Assembly: GCF_964340395.1 (NCBI RefSeq)
Contig: NC_135558.1
Coordinates: 233,501 to 297,500 of the forward strand
Source: Glandiceps talaboti
Taxonomy: Eukaryota; Hemichordata; Enteropneusta; Spengelidae
Direction: 5' to 3'
DNA: 64,000 nt
The position numbers and the translations under genes are program-made. Below the pieces are notes generated by a model. It saw only the letters and a program-made list of their open reading frames with translations. It was not told the DNA's origin and did no database searches. Positions within the stretch are counted from its first letter, which is position 1; the number at the start of each line of letters is the position of its first letter. Positions 60,700 to 64,000 of this stretch are shown piece after piece.

Positions 60700-61092
60700 A
60701 TCGGGGGGGGGGGGGGTTCGGTGGATTTTTCCATCGGGCCGACGGGCCTTCTGTAAAACCAAAAACAGGCTGATCCCCCTCCTCATCACTTAATTCTAAA
60801 ACGTGATGCCGCCCCCCCCCCCCCCATATTATATTCATATGACAGTTATGTTTTAATCATGACTGCGTGGACTGCTTGACCGTCTCGCAAATATTTTGCA
60901 TTCAGAGCCTTTCAGGCAATAACCTCCAAGCTTTACAAGAGCTACAAATATGCCGTTGTAAAAGTGATTTTTTCTTCCATCACAATCCAAAACACAATGA
61001 CCCCCCCCCCCCATTCACGTTTGTCAAAACAGGATGACCCCCTACTGCCAATTTCAAAAACAGGGTGATCCCCCTACCAATCCCCCCCCCCA
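60700..61092. repeat. Zone of poly-G and poly-C runs
   Basis: Runs of 9-14 G or C at about 60704, 60812, 60999 and 61084, set in recurring phrases such as AAACAGGGTGATCCCCCTA and AACAGGATGACCCCCTA. It looks like a diverged short tandem repeat whose C tracts have expanded. The first part of the open frame 61034-61399 is read-through of this zone; only 61196 onward is exon. Confidence 0.75.
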
Positions 61093-61195
61093 AAAAAAAA
61101 ATCTCTTAGCCCTCAAGCTGTTTGTACATTTTGTAGAATGTGCTCCACCACCACTGATAATTTTTAAATTTTTTCATCTCTCTATTTGGTATCAG

Positions 61196-61357
61196 GGTGG
61201 CGATATTCAACAGTTGATCATTTCGACCAATCCCGAAGATGCAGGGAAACACTGTTTAGAATATACACCAGATTGTGAACGGGCATTCCCTGACGACCCA
61301 CAGAAACAAGAAGCTGCCGGCGAAGACGGCTCCACACCAGAGTTTTTCACGGAAGCT
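61196..61357 (+). CDS. Fibrillar collagen pro-alpha chain, exon 5 (TSPN end and variable region)
   Basis: Acceptor TTTGGTATCAG; donor GCT|GTAAGT; 162 nt, phase 0 on both sides. The peptide GGDIQQLIISTNPEDAGKHC then LEYTPDCE closes the TSPN domain; vertebrate chains have EGDIQQLLI, DPxAAYDYCEHYSPDCD here. The last two cysteines complete the usual four. The rest (RAFPDDPQKQEAAGEDGSTP then EFFTEA) is an acidic, proline-containing linker, the start of the variable region. This region is far longer and often tyrosine-rich and sulphated in vertebrate V/XI chains. Confidence 0.97.
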
Positions 61358-61796
61358 GTAAGTAAATTCCAACAATATATTTTATTTTGTGTTTTGTGAC
61401 TCACACAATACTTTCATATTTGTTGTTCACAACTATGGATAATATTTTCTGTGAAATACCTAATCCCGACAAAAATTTAAATTTGGACGGTAAACAAAGC
61501 TGTCGGGCAGAGTTTATATAGAAAAAGGGTGGTTCAGAACAAAAGAATAGCCCCACGTATTGTCAATGGTGGCCCAACTAACAAGATAACACCAATACAA
61601 TGCGAGAACGTCGAAATGATTTCCTGACCTTTATATAAGCCAACAACTGTATAGGGTGGAAGAATTTCAAAATAATCTGTAATTATATTATTGACACTTT
61701 TTATGGTCACTATATTTTTCGAAAAAAATTCTGACTTTTGGTCAATGTTGACATGTGAGTGCATATTTTACTGTTTTTCCTTTCTTTCTATTCTAG

Positions 61797-61820
61797 CCCT
61801 CTCGTCCAGGCCCAGGATCG
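61797..61820 (+). CDS. Fibrillar collagen pro-alpha chain, exon 6 (24-bp micro-exon)
   Basis: Acceptor TTTCTATTCTAG with a strong pyrimidine tract; donor TCG|GTAAGT; 24 nt in phase 0 encoding PSRPGPGS. It keeps the frame between exons 5 and 7 and is rich in Pro and Gly, as expected where the linker meets the first short triple helix. It is too short for ORF-based detection. Because 24 is a multiple of 3, it could be skipped without frame change. Confidence 0.85.
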
Positions 61821-61926
61821 GTAAGTTTAAGAATAACAACTTTATCTACATTGCTTGATTTGATCTAGACTAGATTTTACTCGACATTGTGTTAGAAGAG
61901 CCATTGGCTCAACAATTTATCGAGTT

Positions 61927-61962
61927 CAAACAAACAAACAAACAAACAAACAAACAAACAAC
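61927..61962. repeat. (CAAA)n microsatellite
   Basis: Nine CAAA units in intron 6. Confidence 0.93.
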
Positions 61963-62129
61963 AAGATTAAACGAAAGATAACTTTACTTTGTTACGTTAC
62001 TTGCCAATGCAGAATTAAAGCCACAAAACTCGGCTAAGAATCCGAATAAAAGAAAATTTCCCTTACCGTACAATTATATTGAATAACCAGTTTTGATTTC
62101 ACCATAACTAATTTATTACTCCTTTATAG

Positions 62130-62180
62130 GGCTTGAAAGGTCAGAAAGGTCAAAAGGGTGAACCAGCTGTATTAGAACCG
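62130..62180 (+). CDS. Fibrillar collagen pro-alpha chain, exon 7 (KGEPAV motif)
   Basis: Acceptor CCTTTATAG; donor CCG|GTAGGT; 51 nt, phase 0. It encodes GLKGQKGQKGEPAVLEP. Vertebrate type V and XI chains have nearly the same stretch (GEKGQKGEPAVIEP) at the junction of variable region and minor triple helix. This is the best single marker that the gene belongs to clade B (V/XI) rather than clade A or C. Short 51-bp exons are usual here. Confidence 0.95.
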
Positions 62181-63092
62181 GTAGGTTGGTCGGTGTACAT
62201 GTTGCAAGCTACATCCGTTGCTTAGTAACATCCTCTCCCTCATCTTAGTTTTACTCCTGTCTTGTCTATTGTCAAATTTGTAATAATCGTAATTACTGAT
62301 TTGCTATCGGTTTATTTCCATTGTATTTGTAGTTTTAAGACACTTCTTAACTCTATCCCACTACACAGACCCTTTCCCATAACACTCACTTCTAGAAATT
62401 GGAATTTGTATCTATGAGTGACACCAGTCTAGAATATCTGTTCTACAGTTACTGTATAGCCAGGAATCCATGTTGCCTTGCTATCAGTATGGCAGTTTGT
62501 TGTCTTGAATCAATACTATCCATTAGATAGTATGCATGGCGTTGTTATTAAGTGTGAAATCCATGCCGTCTTGTTTTTCAGTATAATGGCTATGTGAACT
62601 TAAAGTTCATTCGTGAATCCTCAATTTTAATATATGTGTAGGAAATTAAAAAGGCATGCAAGATATCATTAGCAAGAACATGCAAATGATATGGCAACAT
62701 TAATTGTGATTGCATTTTTCCCATGATAATTTCACTGTATTCATCATCCTTTATCACAACTTTCAGGGACCTCCTTGAAATATTGTTGTCATAGCAATCA
62801 TACGACACACATGATAACATTATCATAACATAAACATTAATGATGATACTAACACTTAAAACTATTACACGTAAAACTCGATAATAAATCATTTTGTTTG
62901 ATTGTTTGTAGTTACATTTCTCAGTTTCTACATGCTATATTTTCTATAGTGGTCCGAGGTTAAATCGGAAAGACCGTGAATCCGTCTAAGTCTATTCCTG
63001 TAAATAAGACAGTTATTTAACTGTTCTGCGTTGTTTCTAATACCCACTTTACTCTAGTACATGTATAATGATAACCATGGGTTCTTTTCTAG

Positions 63093-63134
63093 GGTCAAAT
63101 GGTACGAGGAAAGCCAGGTCCTCCAGGTCCACAG
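63093..63134 (+). CDS. Fibrillar collagen pro-alpha chain, exon 8 (minor helix)
   Basis: Acceptor TTCTTTTCTAG; donor CAG|GTAAGT; 42 nt, phase 0, encoding GQMVRGKPGPPGPQ. It corresponds to GMLIEGPPGPEGPAG of vertebrate V/XI chains: a short non-helical lead-in followed by Gly-X-Y triplets with Pro in the Y position, where prolyl 4-hydroxylation occurs. Confidence 0.93.
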
Positions 63135-63790
63135 GTAAGTATATTTGACTGGGAACGTTACAGCGTACATATCGCCTGTACAAAATTAGAACGTTAGCTA
63201 CAACCCTAGTTTACATCCCTCACAACGACAACCGAAGTCTTATTTTAATGATGTCTTTTTCACATATCCAAACATTATGAATGTACTTTAAATGACTAAA
63301 TACACATTCGTATCCTTAACAGCAGTAAACTTATCAAAGAATTCAGTAGCTTGTCCCTTTTTTGCAAATATTATGAAATCAACCCGTTTCAATAGAGGAA
63401 CCCATTTCGGCACGATTGATCAGACTGTGTTATTCGTCGCAAATGAAGAAGTGACACCATATTTTCAAAAAATGCACATAGGCCATATTCTAACTATTCT
63501 TATAAGAAAACCTAGAACGAAGGTCGAGGCCGGATCATACCTTTGGTGCTGTGCGCAGCTCAGCATGGGTGCAAGTGCCATCGATGTGCACTTTCGGAGC
63601 AATGCGACCTCCGGTCGCCTAATATCGAAAGAGACGGCCTAATAGTAAGACTACATCCCACACAAATATTAAAAGTACTCTAGCTCTGATAGAAATGTTA
63701 TTCTGGAAACGTCGGCTTTTAAATGTACCTTTGAACTGAGGACGCCGTGTGTTGCCGCTTTGACGTTCATGTTTTGTGTTTTTACTCCAG

Positions 63791-63853
63791 GGTCCAGAAG
63801 GTCCAAGAGGATACGATGGCTCTTCAGGCCCACAGGGTCTACCGGGTCCAAAG
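63791..63853 (+). CDS. Fibrillar collagen pro-alpha chain, exon 9 (minor helix, Gly-X-Y)
   Basis: Acceptor TTTTTACTCCAG; donor AAG|GTAAAG; 63 nt = seven uninterrupted Gly-X-Y triplets (GPEGPRGYDGSSGPQGLPGP then K). It starts with an intact Gly codon and ends after a Y position, the standard layout of fibrillar collagen exons. The 63-bp size is seen in the minor helix; the later major-helix exons of 54 bp and multiples lie beyond the window. The overlapping minus-strand frames 63619-63864 and 63669-63851 (Pro/Gly-rich) are shadows. Confidence 0.96.
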
Positions 63854-64000
63854 GTAAAGCACATTTTTATTAACTAGAAACTGCCTTGAAATTCATACTG
63901 TTTAAAAGAGGAAACATATCGGTCACAATTCAGGTTGTATAAATAGTATTTTTTTCGTGAATGTATGTATGTATGTATGTATGTATGTATGTATGTATGT
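63854..64000 (+). other. Start of collagen intron 9
   Basis: It starts GTAAAGCA. The window ends inside a (GTAT)n microsatellite that begins at about 63960. Confidence 0.9.

Larger units (their letters stand above)
56901..61195 (+). other. Collagen intron 4 (4.3 kb)
   Basis: It starts GTTTGTTA and ends TTGGTATCAG. It contains a tandem duplication with two potential cassette exons, the P1 element that follows it, and a zone of long C and G runs. Confidence 0.92.

Noticed and set aside
63292-63642. 116-codon plus-strand frame in collagen intron 8
   Set aside because: No recognised family and no splice support. It contains a short GCGACC-TCC-GGTCGC hairpin and may be repeat-derived. A profile search would decide.

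Overview
This is a eukaryotic (animal) genomic window that is AT-rich, gene-poor and very rich in repeats. No operons, ribosome binding sites or bacterial gene arrays are present. Protein-coding signal occurs as short exons with GT-AG borders, separated by introns of up to about 28 kb. A clade B (type V/XI-like) fibrillar collagen, an ependymin-family exon, a tRNA-derived SINE, decayed LINEs and a heavy load of micro- and minisatellites point to a marine invertebrate, perhaps a deuterostome or a lophotrochozoan. I cannot name the species from the sequence alone.

Left part (1-14.2 kb). Repeats come first: a CCAA tract, a 55-bp tandem repeat and a decayed interspersed repeat. On the minus strand at 2432-2680 is the first coding exon of a secreted ependymin-related protein, whose later exons I could not find. 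After a mostly featureless stretch come a repeat cluster (7.4-8.5 kb), a 5'-truncated non-LTR retrotransposon (ORF 9538-10785) with a pentanucleotide tail, and a tRNA-like relic.

Right part (14.3-64 kb). I read this as one plus-strand gene for a fibrillar collagen pro-alpha chain. It starts with a signal-peptide exon (14337-14457), which is shorter than 60 codons and so easily missed. After a 27.8-kb intron come four exons for the TSPN (thrombospondin N-terminal/laminin-G-like) domain (42211-42402, 44459-44660, 56738-56900, 61196-61357). A 24-bp micro-exon (61797-61820) follows, then the first Gly-X-Y exons (62130-62180, 63093-63134, 63791-63853). The gene runs off the right edge. The nine exons join in frame (phases 1,1,2,0,0,0,0,0; 1020 nt = 340 codons). 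The main triple helix and C-propeptide lie outside the window.

The introns hold several interspersed repeat families. One (P1) has CCTCCCGTAAGGG-type ends and 110-150-bp (mostly ~145-bp) internal monomers. A second (H1) ends in a strong hairpin followed by CTAAT and carries a 151-bp tandem array. A third (T110) has ~110-bp monomers. Single-locus structures include two tandem hairpins with matching stem substitutions (45445-45533), a ~190-bp inverted repeat (32090-32700), a perfect 50-bp trinucleotide palindrome (28424-28473), a head-to-head 43-bp array (54651-54985) and a recent 457-458-bp tandem duplication that carries two copies of an in-frame potential exon (58209-59124). No CRISPR array, rRNA gene or intact tRNA gene was seen.
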